Origin: Saccharofermentans sp. | Lineage (GTDB): Bacteria; Bacillota_A; Clostridia; Saccharofermentanales; Saccharofermentanaceae | Length of the DNA: 23,390 bases | Assembly (NCBI GenBank): GCA_024695565.1 | Contig: JAILHX010000144.1 | Coordinates: 1-23,390, forward strand | Direction of reading: 5' to 3' | Shown: in pieces, positions 8,197 to 16,434 of the stretch | Position numbering within the stretch: position 1 is the first letter of the stretch | How the letters are laid out: each line of letters opens with the position of its first letter | Program-made: the position numbers and the translations under genes | Notes under the pieces: model-generated | What the model saw: only the letters and a program-made list of their open reading frames with translations | Database searches by the model: none | What the model was told of the DNA's origin: nothing

Positions 8197-8216
8197 CTGC
8201 CCAAATCTCGCTCAAA

Positions 8217-8246
8217 TTAGGCTATTTCTCTCAAATAGTGTATAGT
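8217..8246 (+). promoter_or_regulatory. Weak putative promoter upstream of glf
   Basis: The 83-bp gap between the GH3 gene and glf contains TATAGT (8241-8246), a good -10 element. The best -35 at about 18 bp is TTAGGC (8217-8222), which is poor. No terminator hairpin is evident after the GH3 gene, so read-through is possible too. Confidence 0.3.
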
Positions 8247-8279
8247 AAGTGCACTGTTTTTACGAACGGGAGGAATTTT

Positions 8280-9389
8280 ATGAGTGATTTTGATTTCCTG
8301 ATAGTCGGTGCAGGACTGTACGGAGCGACCTTCGCACGTCTTGCAACAGATGACGGTTACAAGTGCCTTGTGATCGACAGAAGACCGAACATTGCGGGAA
8401 ATGTATATACTGAAGAAGTTAACGGCATCAATGTACATAAGTACGGTGCGCACATTTTCCACACGAGCGACAAGGAAGTCTGGGAATTTGCAAACAGATT
8501 CGCGGAATTCAACCGTTATACGAACTGCGTGGTTGCAAACTACAAGGGCGAGCTCTACTCAATGCCTTTCAATATGTATACATTCAATAAGATGTGGGGC
8601 GTAGTAACTCCTGCCGAAGCAAGGGCAAAGCTTGACGAGCAGATCGCTCTTGGCAAGGTCGATGAGCCGAAGAACTTAGAAGAACAGGCAATCTCACTTA
8701 TAGGACCTGACATCTACAATAAGCTCGTAAAGGGTTACACCGAGAAGCAGTGGGGCAGAAAAGCCACTGAGCTCCCTGCATTCATCATTAAAAGACTCCC
8801 CGTAAGACTTACTTACGATAACAACTACTTCAATGATAATTATCAGGGTATCCCTGTCGGCGGATACACCAAGTGGATCGGGAATATGCTTGACGGCATT
8901 GAGGTCAGACTTGGCGTGGATTACCTCTCAGAGAGGGAATCTTTGGATAAAATTGCCACGAAAATCATCTATACAGGCATGATAGATGAATATTATAATT
9001 ATGCCTTGGGCAAGCTCGAGTACAGAAGCCTGAGGTTTGAGACGGAATATCTGCCTGATACTGATGACTTCCAGGGCAATGCGGTAGTAAACTATACCGA
9101 CGCCGAGACACCGTTCACGAGGATCCTAGAGCACAAGCACTTCGAGTTCGGCAAGGGCAAGGGAACGGTTATTACCCATGAGTATCCCGCAGAGTGGAAG
9201 CCGGGCGACGAGCCTTACTATCCGCTCAACAACGAGAGAAATAACGAGCTTTATCAGAAGTATACGGAGCTTGCCGCAGCTGATGAGAACGTTGAATTCG
9301 GCGGAAGACTCGGAAAATACAAATACTATGACATGGACGATACCATCGCCGCATGCAAAGAAGACTACAGAAGGATAACAGGAAAATGA
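8280..9389 (+). CDS. glf: UDP-galactopyranose mutase
   Basis: Glf is a flavoenzyme that converts UDP-galactopyranose to UDP-galactofuranose, the donor for galactofuranose in cell-surface glycans. The 369-residue protein begins with the FAD-binding LIVGAGLYGA (GAGLYG at 10-15). It contains the family segments KYGAHIFHT (about 54-62), GYTEKQWGRKATELP and PVGGYTKW. The length is normal (about 365-390). I chose ATG 8280 because GGGAGGA (8268-8274) lies at good spacing and the following residues match the usual N-terminus; a start at 8238 lacks a site. The TGA overlaps the start of the next gene (ATGA). No glycosyltransferases are present nearby, so the glycan that uses this precursor is made elsewhere. 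Confidence 0.95.
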   Translation: MSDFDFLIVGAGLYGATFARLATDDGYKCLVIDRRPNIAGNVYTEEVNGINVHKYGAHIFHTSDKEVWEFANRFAEFNRYTNCVVANYKGELYSMPFNMYTFNKMWGVVTPAEARAKLDEQIALGKVDEPKNLEEQAISLIGPDIYNKLVKGYTEKQWGRKATELPAFIIKRLPVRLTYDNNYFNDNYQGIPVGGYTKWIGNMLDGIEVRLGVDYLSERESLDKIATKIIYTGMIDEYYNYALGKLEYRSLRFETEYLPDTDDFQGNAVVNYTDAETPFTRILEHKHFEFGKGKGTVITHEYPAEWKPGDEPYYPLNNERNNELYQKYTELAAADENVEFGGRLGKYKYYDMDDTIAACKEDYRRITGK

Positions 9390-11041
9390 AGAAAATCAGT
9401 TCAATTATCTTGGCAACAGTCATCGCAGCTTCGATGATCGCAGGATGCAGCAGTGAGGCTTCTGCACCGTCAGAATCTTCAGTTGCTGCTACTTCAGGCC
9501 TCACGGAAGCTACGGCAGATCCTTATGCCACCGAGCCCACAACACCCCAGACTTTCGCGGAAGTTTACGGTGACCAGCTCCTTAACTATCTTGACCACCA
9601 GTACTATTTTGACGGTCAGGCGATCTCGGTCTTCGAGTCGAATTTCTACTTCATCAACTCGTTCCTTGATCTGAGCAATTATGCGAACATGGGCTATTAC
9701 CCCATGACAAATACAATGTACATCGACCTTGCGGCAGCCTGTGAGAGTGCTGATTACACAACATACGGTGATTACTACCTCTACTACGCTGAGCACGAGC
9801 TCCTTTATTCCTGCATCGTTGCAGCAAGAGCTGATGCAGAAGGCGTAAAGCTCTCTGACGATACGCAGGCTGATATCGATGCAATGTTCGACAACATCAG
9901 AAACGGTTCTGCAGCAAGTTCCGGAATGACTCTTGATGAGTACTTCCAGCTCTACTACGGTCCCGGAATGGATGAGGCTACATTCAGACAGGTCCTCGAG
10001 AGATACTACCTCGTTTATGCATACATGGATGAGTACGCAAAGAACTATGAGTTCGAAGAATCCGAGATGTATCCTAACATCAGATATGCTCTCTTCTATG
10101 CACCTGAAACGGCATCCCAGGAAGATAAGGACTCAGCTCTCGGATATGCACAGGAGATGCTCGACGCCTGCGCATCCATTGATGACATCACAGGTCTTGC
10201 CGAGGCAGGTCAGGAGACAGGTATCGTTTACGATCAGGGTGATATCTCAGTTCCTATCGGAAAGACAGTTGCTGACTTCGAAGCATGGGCACACGGCGAA
10301 GACCGTTACGAAGGCGAGATGGATATCATCTATGCTCCTGAATACGGTTACTTCGTAGTAGGGTATTTGGGACTTATCGGTGACAGCCAGGTGGCAATGG
10401 ATGCCCTCTCAGCTGAGGTTGAAGCCGAGATCGAAGGAGAAGTTCACGAATTCTATACCAACGATGTTTATAATCCTGCACCTGCAGGTCCTACGGCTAC
10501 AGCTATCCCTACCAATATCGCTGACGGCCTCTCATTCGATGCTGCTCCCACAGGTGCAGTACAGCCTGCAGCAGGAACAACAACTCAGACAGGCGCACCC
10601 ATGTCTACTGCTGATGTTCTCGTAGTAGTATTCATCACGCTTGCAGCTGTTGCAGTTATCGCAGTCGTTATCATCCTGATCTTCTACGCTCTTAAGAACG
10701 GCAAGGGCGGCGATGACAATAACACAACAAGCAGACCTTCACCTGGGAATTACAATGACGATGACTTTGGCGATGAAGATGAGTTCGATGCATTTTTCGA
10801 GAAAATGAAAAAGGAAGAGCCTTCTGAAGAAGAGCCTGAAGATAATGAGGAAGAGGATGAAAAGCCCGCTCCTTCAAAGAATCAGTCTCAAAATAAGAAT
10901 TCTTCCGGCAATAAGAACCAGGGTAATAAGGGTTCAAACGGCGGCAGCAAGGGTTCAAATAACGGCAATAAGAACAATTCAAACAGGAACAATAACAACA
11001 GAAATTCTTCCAAAAAGAAGAACAACAAGAAGAAGCATTGA
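9386..11041 (+). CDS. Large lipoprotein with C-terminal membrane segment and low-complexity tail
   Basis: I do not recognise a named family for this 551-residue protein. It starts with a lipoprotein signal (KK, hydrophobic stretch, lipobox MIAGC with Cys21). A Ser/Thr/Ala linker and a mostly helical, Tyr- and acid-rich extracellular region (about 55-380) follow. This region has the general look of SurA/PrsA-type foldases but no clear intact parvulin active site. A hydrophobic segment around 409-433 is a probable transmembrane helix. After it come a strongly acidic stretch (D/E-rich, about 445-495) and a basic Asn/Lys/Ser/Gly-rich tail to the end. The most likely topology has a lipidated N-terminus outside and a tail in the cytoplasm. 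I chose ATG 9386 because of AAGGAT (9371-9376) and the signal peptide. It is translationally coupled to glf. Confidence 0.8.
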   Translation: MKKISSIILATVIAASMIAGCSSEASAPSESSVAATSGLTEATADPYATEPTTPQTFAEVYGDQLLNYLDHQYYFDGQAISVFESNFYFINSFLDLSNYANMGYYPMTNTMYIDLAAACESADYTTYGDYYLYYAEHELLYSCIVAARADAEGVKLSDDTQADIDAMFDNIRNGSAASSGMTLDEYFQLYYGPGMDEATFRQVLERYYLVYAYMDEYAKNYEFEESEMYPNIRYALFYAPETASQEDKDSALGYAQEMLDACASIDDITGLAEAGQETGIVYDQGDISVPIGKTVADFEAWAHGEDRYEGEMDIIYAPEYGYFVVGYLGLIGDSQVAMDALSAEVEAEIEGEVHEFYTNDVYNPAPAGPTATAIPTNIADGLSFDAAPTGAVQPAAGTTTQTGAPMSTADVLVVVFITLAAVAVIAVVIILIFYALKNGKGGDDNNTTSRPSPGNYNDDDFGDEDEFDAFFEKMKKEEPSEEEPEDNEEEDEKPAPSKNQSQNKNSSGNKNQGNKGSNGGSKGSNNGNKNNSNRNNNNRNSSKKKNNKKKH

Positions 11042-11068
11042 TCCTGAAAGCAGCTTAATAAACCGGTT

Positions 11069-11110
11069 CATGCCCTTTATTTACTTAAAATAAAGGGCAT
11101 GTTATCATTT
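11069..11110 (+). terminator. Hairpin terminator after the lipoprotein gene
   Basis: A perfect 14-bp stem pairs 11069-11082 with 11088-11101 (arms begin CATGCCC and end GGGCATG) around a 5-base loop ACTTA. A loose T-rich stretch (TTATCATTTT) follows. The stem is strong but the U-tract is imperfect, so some read-through into gatC is possible. I saw no convincing separate promoter for gatC in the remaining 50 bases. Confidence 0.75.
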
Positions 11111-11153
11111 TATGATTAAGTTTCTATCGAAAATGGATTAGGAGTGTAATTCC

Positions 11154-11441
11154 ATGGAGATTACCAAAGAACTGGTTCAGTACTTGGAGAGCCTCGGGCG
11201 TCTCGAGCTGAGCCCTGAAGATGAAGAGAAGACGCAGAAGGCTTTGGGCGACATTCTGGGCTATTTTGACGAATTGAGCGAGCTTGATACCGAAGGTGTT
11301 GAGCCCTTAAGCCACGCAGCAGGCGTAACGAACGTCACACGTGAAGACGTTATCACCAACGAAGATATGAGGGATGCGGTCTTAAGCAACGCGCCCGAGA
11401 CAAAGGACGGTACGATCCTTGTGCCGAAGACCTTTGATTAA
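11154..11441 (+). CDS. gatC: Asp-tRNA(Asn)/Glu-tRNA(Gln) amidotransferase subunit C
   Basis: GatC is the small 95-residue subunit that wraps around and stabilises GatA and GatB in the GatCAB amidotransferase. The pattern is typical: an N-terminal LVQYLESLGRLELSPEDEE, a middle LSELDTEGVEPLSH and a C-terminal LSNAPETKDGTILVPK. AGGAG lies upstream (11140-11144), nine bases before the ATG. The stop codon TAA is part of the gatA ribosome binding site. It is the first gene of a gatCAB operon on the + strand. Confidence 0.95.
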   Translation: MEITKELVQYLESLGRLELSPEDEEKTQKALGDILGYFDELSELDTEGVEPLSHAAGVTNVTREDVITNEDMRDAVLSNAPETKDGTILVPKTFD

Positions 11442-11445
11442 GGAG
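11440..11445 (+). promoter_or_regulatory. Ribosome binding site that fixes the gatA start
   Basis: AAGGAG overlaps the gatC stop codon. The in-frame GTG at 11447 is only one base away and cannot be used well, while ATG 11453 has a normal 7-base spacing. This decides the gatA start. Confidence 0.75.
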
Positions 11446-11452
11446 TGTGCAT

Positions 11453-12949
11453 ATGACTGATATCGAGATTAGAAAATTAGGCGCACTTGAGATAGGCGCT
11501 GCCATCAAGGAAGGAAAAATCACTTCCGTTGATGCTGTGAAGGCTTTTTTGGATGCCATCGAAAAATATGACGGCGACTACAAGTCATACATCACCGTTA
11601 TAAGAGAAGAAGCTCTTGAAAAGGCCGCAAAGGCTGACGAAGCTATCAAGGCAGGAACTCTGACAGGTCCTCTGGCAGGCGTTCCGATCGCCATCAAGGA
11701 CAATATCTGCACAAAGGGGATCAAGACGACATGCGCATCCAAGATGCTCGGGAACTTCATTCCCCCTTACGATGCAGAAGTCATCCGCAAGATAGAAGAT
11801 GCCGGAATGATCATTCTCGGCAAGACCAACATGGATGAGTTCGCCATGGGTTCCACGACCGAGACGAGCTTCTTCGGAATTACTTCAAATCCCTGGGATA
11901 CAGACAGGGTCCCCGGCGGTTCATCAGGCGGTTCTGCCGCATGCGTAGCTGCTGCATTGGCACCTGTTGCCCTGGGTTCAGATACGGGCGGATCCATCAG
12001 ACAGCCCGCTTCATTCTGCGGCGTTACGGGACTTAAGCCTACTTACGGCTCAGTATCAAGATACGGTCTCGTTGCTTTCGCATCCTCTTTGGACCAGATC
12101 GGACCTATCGGCAGGAAGGCCGAAGACATCGCTGCAGTATTTAACGTGATCAGCGGCAAGGACCGGAAGGACCAGTCTTCACTGGAGTCTTCGAAGATCG
12201 ACCTTGATGCTGTTGAGAATTACAGCCTCGAGGGCAAGAAGTTCGGTATTCCCGAAGAATACATAGGCGACGGTATCGATGAGGACGTTAAGAAGGCGGT
12301 CCTCGACGCAGTTGAAGTCCTCAAGTCAAAGGGCGCCACAGTCGAGACATTCCCGATGCCCATCATCAAGTATGCGATCCCTACTTATTACATCATCTGC
12401 ACAGCTGAGGCGTGTTCGAACCTGTCCAGATACGACGGCGTTAAGTACGGCTACAGACCTGAGGGTGTTGAGGACTTAGGCCAGCTCTATATCAAGTCCA
12501 GAAGCGAAGGCTTCGGTCTTGAGGTAAAGAGAAGGATCATGCTCGGCAACTTCGTTCTCTCATCAGGCTATTACGATGCTTACTACAACAAGGCGCTTCG
12601 TGTTAAGAACCTCATCAAGCAGGCTTTTGACGAGGCATTTACAAAGTATGACGCGATCTTGGGACCTGTTGCTCCCACACCGGCTCTGAAGAAGGGCGAG
12701 AGCCTCTCAGATCCTCTCAAGATGTACTTAGGCGACATCTGCACGGTATTGGTAAACATCGTCGGCATCCCCGCGATGTCAGTACCCTGCGGCTTTACTT
12801 CTGAAGGGCTTCCTGTAGGCCTTCAGATCATGGGAAACAGATTCTCTGAAGAGACTGTCACCGGTGTTGCTTCAGGCTATCAGAAGGCAACGGCTGATAT
12901 GGGATTCGAGAACAAGATCCCTGAGAATGCTTTGAGAGGGGAGGGCTAA
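11453..12949 (+). CDS. gatA: Asp-tRNA(Asn)/Glu-tRNA(Gln) amidotransferase subunit A
   Basis: GatA is the glutaminase subunit of GatCAB and releases ammonia for the amidation of mischarged Glu-tRNA(Gln) and/or Asp-tRNA(Asn). The 498-residue protein has the amidase-signature catalytic set: Lys82 in IAIKDN, Ser157 in PGGSSGGSAA and Ser181 in DTGGSIRQPA. FCGVTGLKPTYG follows, as in other GatA proteins. The length is normal (about 485-500). It lies 11 bp after gatC and 3 bp before gatB. The presence of the complex suggests that this organism makes Gln-tRNA and possibly Asn-tRNA by the indirect route. Confidence 0.96.
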   Translation: MTDIEIRKLGALEIGAAIKEGKITSVDAVKAFLDAIEKYDGDYKSYITVIREEALEKAAKADEAIKAGTLTGPLAGVPIAIKDNICTKGIKTTCASKMLGNFIPPYDAEVIRKIEDAGMIILGKTNMDEFAMGSTTETSFFGITSNPWDTDRVPGGSSGGSAACVAAALAPVALGSDTGGSIRQPASFCGVTGLKPTYGSVSRYGLVAFASSLDQIGPIGRKAEDIAAVFNVISGKDRKDQSSLESSKIDLDAVENYSLEGKKFGIPEEYIGDGIDEDVKKAVLDAVEVLKSKGATVETFPMPIIKYAIPTYYIICTAEACSNLSRYDGVKYGYRPEGVEDLGQLYIKSRSEGFGLEVKRRIMLGNFVLSSGYYDAYYNKALRVKNLIKQAFDEAFTKYDAILGPVAPTPALKKGESLSDPLKMYLGDICTVLVNIVGIPAMSVPCGFTSEGLPVGLQIMGNRFSEETVTGVASGYQKATADMGFENKIPENALRGEG

Positions 12950-12952
12950 GTC

Positions 12953-14392
12953 ATGCAGGATTATGAGATGGTAATAGGTCTCGAAGTACACTGCGAGCTC
13001 TCGACAGAATCAAAGATCTTCTGCGGATGCTCTGCAAAATTCGGAGGCGAGCCCAATACACACGTCTGCGAAGTCTGCTCCGGTATGCCCGGAACGCTTC
13101 CCACATTAAATAAGCAGGTAGTCGAGTATGCCGTTAAGGCAGGACTTGCGCTTAACTGCGAGATTACAAGAAACAACAAGTTCGACCGTAAGAACTACTT
13201 CTATCCCGACCTTCCGAAGGCATATCAGATATCACAGCTCTACTATCCGATCTGCAGGAACGGTCATGTTGACATCAAGACATCTGAGGGTATGAAGTCA
13301 ATCGGCATCCACGAGATCCATATGGAGGAAGATGCCGGCAAGCTCGTACACGATCCCGTTACGGGCATGACCATGGTCGATTTCAACCGCTGCGGCGTCC
13401 CGCTCCTCGAGATAGTATCCGAGCCTGACTTCAGAAGCGGTGAAGAAGTTATCGCATATCTCGAAAAGCTCAGGGATACGATGCAGTACTTAGGCATCTC
13501 CGACTGCAAGATGCAGGAAGGTTCCATGAGAGCCGACGTTAACCTCTCAGTAAGGCCAAGAGGCCAGGCTGAGTTCGGCACCAGGACCGAGATGAAGAAT
13601 ATCGCATCACTCAAGGCTATCGAGCGCGCCATCGAATATGAGCGCGACAGACAGATCGACCTCATCGAAGAGGGCGGCAAGGTCGTTCAGGAGACAAGAC
13701 GCTGGGACGACGAGCAGGAGTACACATACTCCATGCGTTCAAAGGAGAATGCCCAGGATTACAAGTATTTCCCGGATCCTGACCTCATGCCGATCAATAT
13801 CTCGGATGAGTTCCTCGACAAGGTAAGATCAGAACTCCCCGAGTTCGCTGATGCTAAGCGCGAGAGATACGTAACAGAACTGGGCCTGCCTGAGTATGAC
13901 GCTGAGATCATTACGGGAACACCCGCACTGGTCAAGATTTTCGAGGCCGCATGCGAAGTTGCAAAGAACCCCAAGGACTGCTCCAACTGGCTCATGACTG
14001 ACCTCTTAAAGCTTGCTAAAGACGCTAAGGTACTGGCTGCCGACATCAACTTCGACGGCAGGGTCATGGGTAAGATCATTAACCTCGTAAACGACGGCAA
14101 GATCAATAGAAAGTCCGGTCAGAAGGCATTGGAGGAAGCGTTCCTCAACGGCACTGACCCCGAGAAATATATTGCCGACAACGGCCTCGCACTTGTATCT
14201 GATGCAGGCGCGATCGAGCCCGTTATCAGGGAGATCATCGCTGCCAACGAGAAGGCCGTAAGCGGTTATCTCGCAGGAGAAGAGAAGAACCTCACATTTC
14301 TGATCGGCCAGTCGATGCGCGCCCTGAAGGGCAAGGCGGATCATCAGGTCGTAAGGCAGACCCTGATCGATATTCTTAATGGAATGAAGTAA
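12953..14392 (+). CDS. gatB: Asp-tRNA(Asn)/Glu-tRNA(Gln) amidotransferase subunit B
   Basis: GatB is the kinase/transamidase subunit that activates the mischarged aminoacyl group with ATP and accepts ammonia from GatA. The 479-residue protein has the N-terminal GLEVHCEL motif and the Cys-rich region with C-G-C near residues 24-26 and CEVCSGMPGTLP. It also has the conserved FDRKNYFYPDLPK and HMEEDAGK segments. The C-terminal part (from about 330) corresponds to the tRNA-binding YqeY-like domain. A GGGGAGGG site (12938-12945) precedes the ATG. The stop TAA shares one base with the next ATG (TAATG). Confidence 0.96.
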   Translation: MQDYEMVIGLEVHCELSTESKIFCGCSAKFGGEPNTHVCEVCSGMPGTLPTLNKQVVEYAVKAGLALNCEITRNNKFDRKNYFYPDLPKAYQISQLYYPICRNGHVDIKTSEGMKSIGIHEIHMEEDAGKLVHDPVTGMTMVDFNRCGVPLLEIVSEPDFRSGEEVIAYLEKLRDTMQYLGISDCKMQEGSMRADVNLSVRPRGQAEFGTRTEMKNIASLKAIERAIEYERDRQIDLIEEGGKVVQETRRWDDEQEYTYSMRSKENAQDYKYFPDPDLMPINISDEFLDKVRSELPEFADAKRERYVTELGLPEYDAEIITGTPALVKIFEAACEVAKNPKDCSNWLMTDLLKLAKDAKVLAADINFDGRVMGKIINLVNDGKINRKSGQKALEEAFLNGTDPEKYIADNGLALVSDAGAIEPVIREIIAANEKAVSGYLAGEEKNLTFLIGQSMRALKGKADHQVVRQTLIDILNGMK

Positions 14393-15738
14393 TGCAATTA
14401 TTTTTGGAAATCTTACTGGTCTTATTCTTCGTTCTCGTTAATGCCTTTTTCTCAGGCACCGAGATGGCTGTCATCTCGCTTAACGACGCGAAGATGCATA
14501 AGCTCGCAGAAGAAGGTGACAAGAAAGCTCTGCGCGTACTAAAGTTCCTGGATAACCCCGGGAGCTTTCTGGCGACTATCCAGGTAGGCGTTACGCTCGC
14601 AGGATTCCTGTCATCCGCATTTGCTGCCAACAGCTTCGCTTCCAGATTAGCGCTCCTGGTAGATCCCGAGTCGCTTCACCCCTGGATCGAATCGCTCTGG
14701 ACAGTAGTGATAACGATTGTGTTGTCCTACTTCTCGCTCGTATTGGGTGAGCTCGTTCCGAAGCGCATCGCGCAGAACAAGCCCGAGAAATGGGCGTTCG
14801 CTGCTGCAGGCATCGTCAAGTTCTTCGGCGCAGTCCTAAAGCCGTTCGTATGGTTCCTCACCAAGTCCACGAACCTCGTGCTCATGATGTTCGGGATCGA
14901 TCCCAACCAGACCGATAAGCCCGTAACTGAGGAAGAGATCAGAATGATGGTCGACGTCGGATCCGAGTCGGGCAACATCGAAGATACCGAGAAAGAGATG
15001 ATCGAGAACGTTTTCGAGTTCAACGACAAGGAAGTCTCGGAGATCATGACCCACAGGAAGAAGATCATATCTCTCCCGATCGACGCTGAATACGACGAAG
15101 TAATGCGCGTTGCCAGGGAAGAGAAGTTTACGAGAATTCCCGTCTATAAGGATACGATCGACGACATAATCGGGATCCTTCACATCAAGGACCTCATCGG
15201 CATCATGCCGCCCACGGAAGACAAGCCCTTCAAGCTCGAGAAGTTTATAAGAGAGCCTCTTATCGTTCACGAGACCCGTAAGATATCCTCGCTCTTCGGC
15301 GAGATGAAGAACTGCGGCATGCAGATGGCCGTCATCGTTGACGAGTACGGCGGAACCATGGGCATCGCGACCATCGAGGACATGTTGGAAGAGCTCGTAG
15401 GCAACATCACGGATGAGTTCGACGACGAGGCCGAGGAGTTCGTAAGGCTGTCTAACGGCGACTATATCGTCAGGGGCGACATGACCCTCAATGACTTGGA
15501 AGACGTGCTCGACATTGAGCTTACGGACGACGAATATGACACTATCGCAGGCCTTATAATCTCGCAGCTCGACCGTGTTCCCGAAGAGACGGAACACCCT
15601 GTGGTCAATTACAAGAACTTAAGGATCAAGGTCCTCAAGGTTGAGGAGAATGCAATCGCGAAGGTCCTGATCCACATCAATCCCGTTCTGCCTGATGAAG
15701 AAGGTGACAAAGAGGAGAAATCAAAGGGCGATGAGTAA
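14392..15738 (+). CDS. CNNM/CorC-type membrane protein with CBS domains
   Basis: This 448-residue membrane protein belongs to the family called HlyC/CorC, CNNM or hemolysin-related. Members have been linked to magnesium and other divalent cation transport; hemolysis is a historical label. The N-terminal CNNM (DUF21) domain has about three to four hydrophobic segments (near 3-20, 58-80, 100-122, 135-160) with FFSGTEMA and LGELVPKRIA. The cytoplasmic CBS pair lies about 218-340 (IMTHRKKI, FTRIPVY, GILHIKDL, MAVIVDEYGGTMGI). The C-terminal CorC_HlyC domain follows (about 350-433). The start overlaps the gatB stop by one base, so it is probably translated by coupling. The tail is rich in Glu and Lys. 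Confidence 0.9.
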   Translation: MQLFLEILLVLFFVLVNAFFSGTEMAVISLNDAKMHKLAEEGDKKALRVLKFLDNPGSFLATIQVGVTLAGFLSSAFAANSFASRLALLVDPESLHPWIESLWTVVITIVLSYFSLVLGELVPKRIAQNKPEKWAFAAAGIVKFFGAVLKPFVWFLTKSTNLVLMMFGIDPNQTDKPVTEEEIRMMVDVGSESGNIEDTEKEMIENVFEFNDKEVSEIMTHRKKIISLPIDAEYDEVMRVAREEKFTRIPVYKDTIDDIIGILHIKDLIGIMPPTEDKPFKLEKFIREPLIVHETRKISSLFGEMKNCGMQMAVIVDEYGGTMGIATIEDMLEELVGNITDEFDDEAEEFVRLSNGDYIVRGDMTLNDLEDVLDIELTDDEYDTIAGLIISQLDRVPEETEHPVVNYKNLRIKVLKVEENAIAKVLIHINPVLPDEEGDKEEKSKGDE

Positions 15739-16390
15739 GTACGACCTCGTTCTCTATGACCTCGACGGAACGCTCTGGGATTCCATTCCGCTCATAATGG
15801 AATGCTTCAAGAAAGCTTATGAGATCGTTCTCGGAGGTACTGACAGGACCGACGAAGATCTCATGAGCTACATCGGAAGACCTCTTGGCGATACCTTCAC
15901 GATGCATGACGATCAGACGAAGGAACGCCTGATGAGCACTTATCTCGAATATAATTGCTCAAGGCTCAAGGAGAATGCGGTCCCGATCTTCCCCGGTATC
16001 TATGACATGCTCTCGAAAATCGGATCTCTGGGGATCAGTCAGGGCGTAGTCACCTCAAAACGCGAATCGTCTGCCATGATCACCATAGAGCTTCTCGAAC
16101 TGGGCAGATATTTTGACACCATGGTCTTTAGGGAAGCCACCGAGCGGGCCAAGCCCCACGGCGATCCTCTTATCCATGCGGCAAAAGCAATGGGAATAAC
16201 CGACATGAGCCGTGTTCTCTACGTCGGTGACGCCGTCCCGGACCTCCTGTCTGCCAGAGATGCAGGCGCTGATTTTGCACTTGTAGGGTGGACGAAGATG
16301 AACAGGGAGGAGTTAGAAGGGCTCAAACCCGACTACATTATTGAGGTTCCCGAATATCTTCCTTGCATTATCCAAGGGACCGAATTATAA
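15731..16390 (+). CDS. HAD-family phosphatase (phosphoglycolate phosphatase/PpaX-like)
   Basis: This 219-residue cytoplasmic hydrolase of the HAD superfamily resembles the Gph/PpaX subgroup. Motif I is YDLDGTLWDS (nucleophile Asp10, acid/base Asp12). Motif II is VVTSKRES, motif III is the Lys in RAKPHGD, and motif IV is LYVGDAVPD. A helical cap sits between motifs I and II, as in the C1-cap class. I chose ATG 15731, which overlaps the preceding gene by 8 bp and puts the first strand in its usual place. An in-frame ATG at 15695 would add 12 basic residues and is less likely. The substrate is not predictable. It seems to be the last gene of the gat operon. Confidence 0.88.
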   Translation: MSKYDLVLYDLDGTLWDSIPLIMECFKKAYEIVLGGTDRTDEDLMSYIGRPLGDTFTMHDDQTKERLMSTYLEYNCSRLKENAVPIFPGIYDMLSKIGSLGISQGVVTSKRESSAMITIELLELGRYFDTMVFREATERAKPHGDPLIHAAKAMGITDMSRVLYVGDAVPDLLSARDAGADFALVGWTKMNREELEGLKPDYIIEVPEYLPCIIQGTEL

Positions 16391-16391
16391 T
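16363..16391 (+). promoter_or_regulatory. Putative promoter of the membrane-anchored foldase-like gene
   Basis: A perfect -10 TATAAT (16386-16391) overlaps the stop codon of the HAD gene, with TTGCAT (16363-16368) 17 bp upstream as a 3/6 match to the -35 consensus. Transcription would start near 16398, giving an AT-rich leader of about 37 bases. Confidence 0.45.
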
Positions 16392-16434
16392 ACTTGGTGC
16401 TTTTTATAAATAATAATTAAGGTAGGTAGGCAAA

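Noticed and set aside
11102..11153. Promoter for gatC
   Set aside because: TATGAT at 11111-11116 could be a -10 box, but no acceptable -35 lies at the right distance.
14836..15597. Long minus-strand open frame of 253 codons
   Set aside because: It lies wholly opposite the CNNM/CorC gene, which has clear domains, and results from its codon bias.
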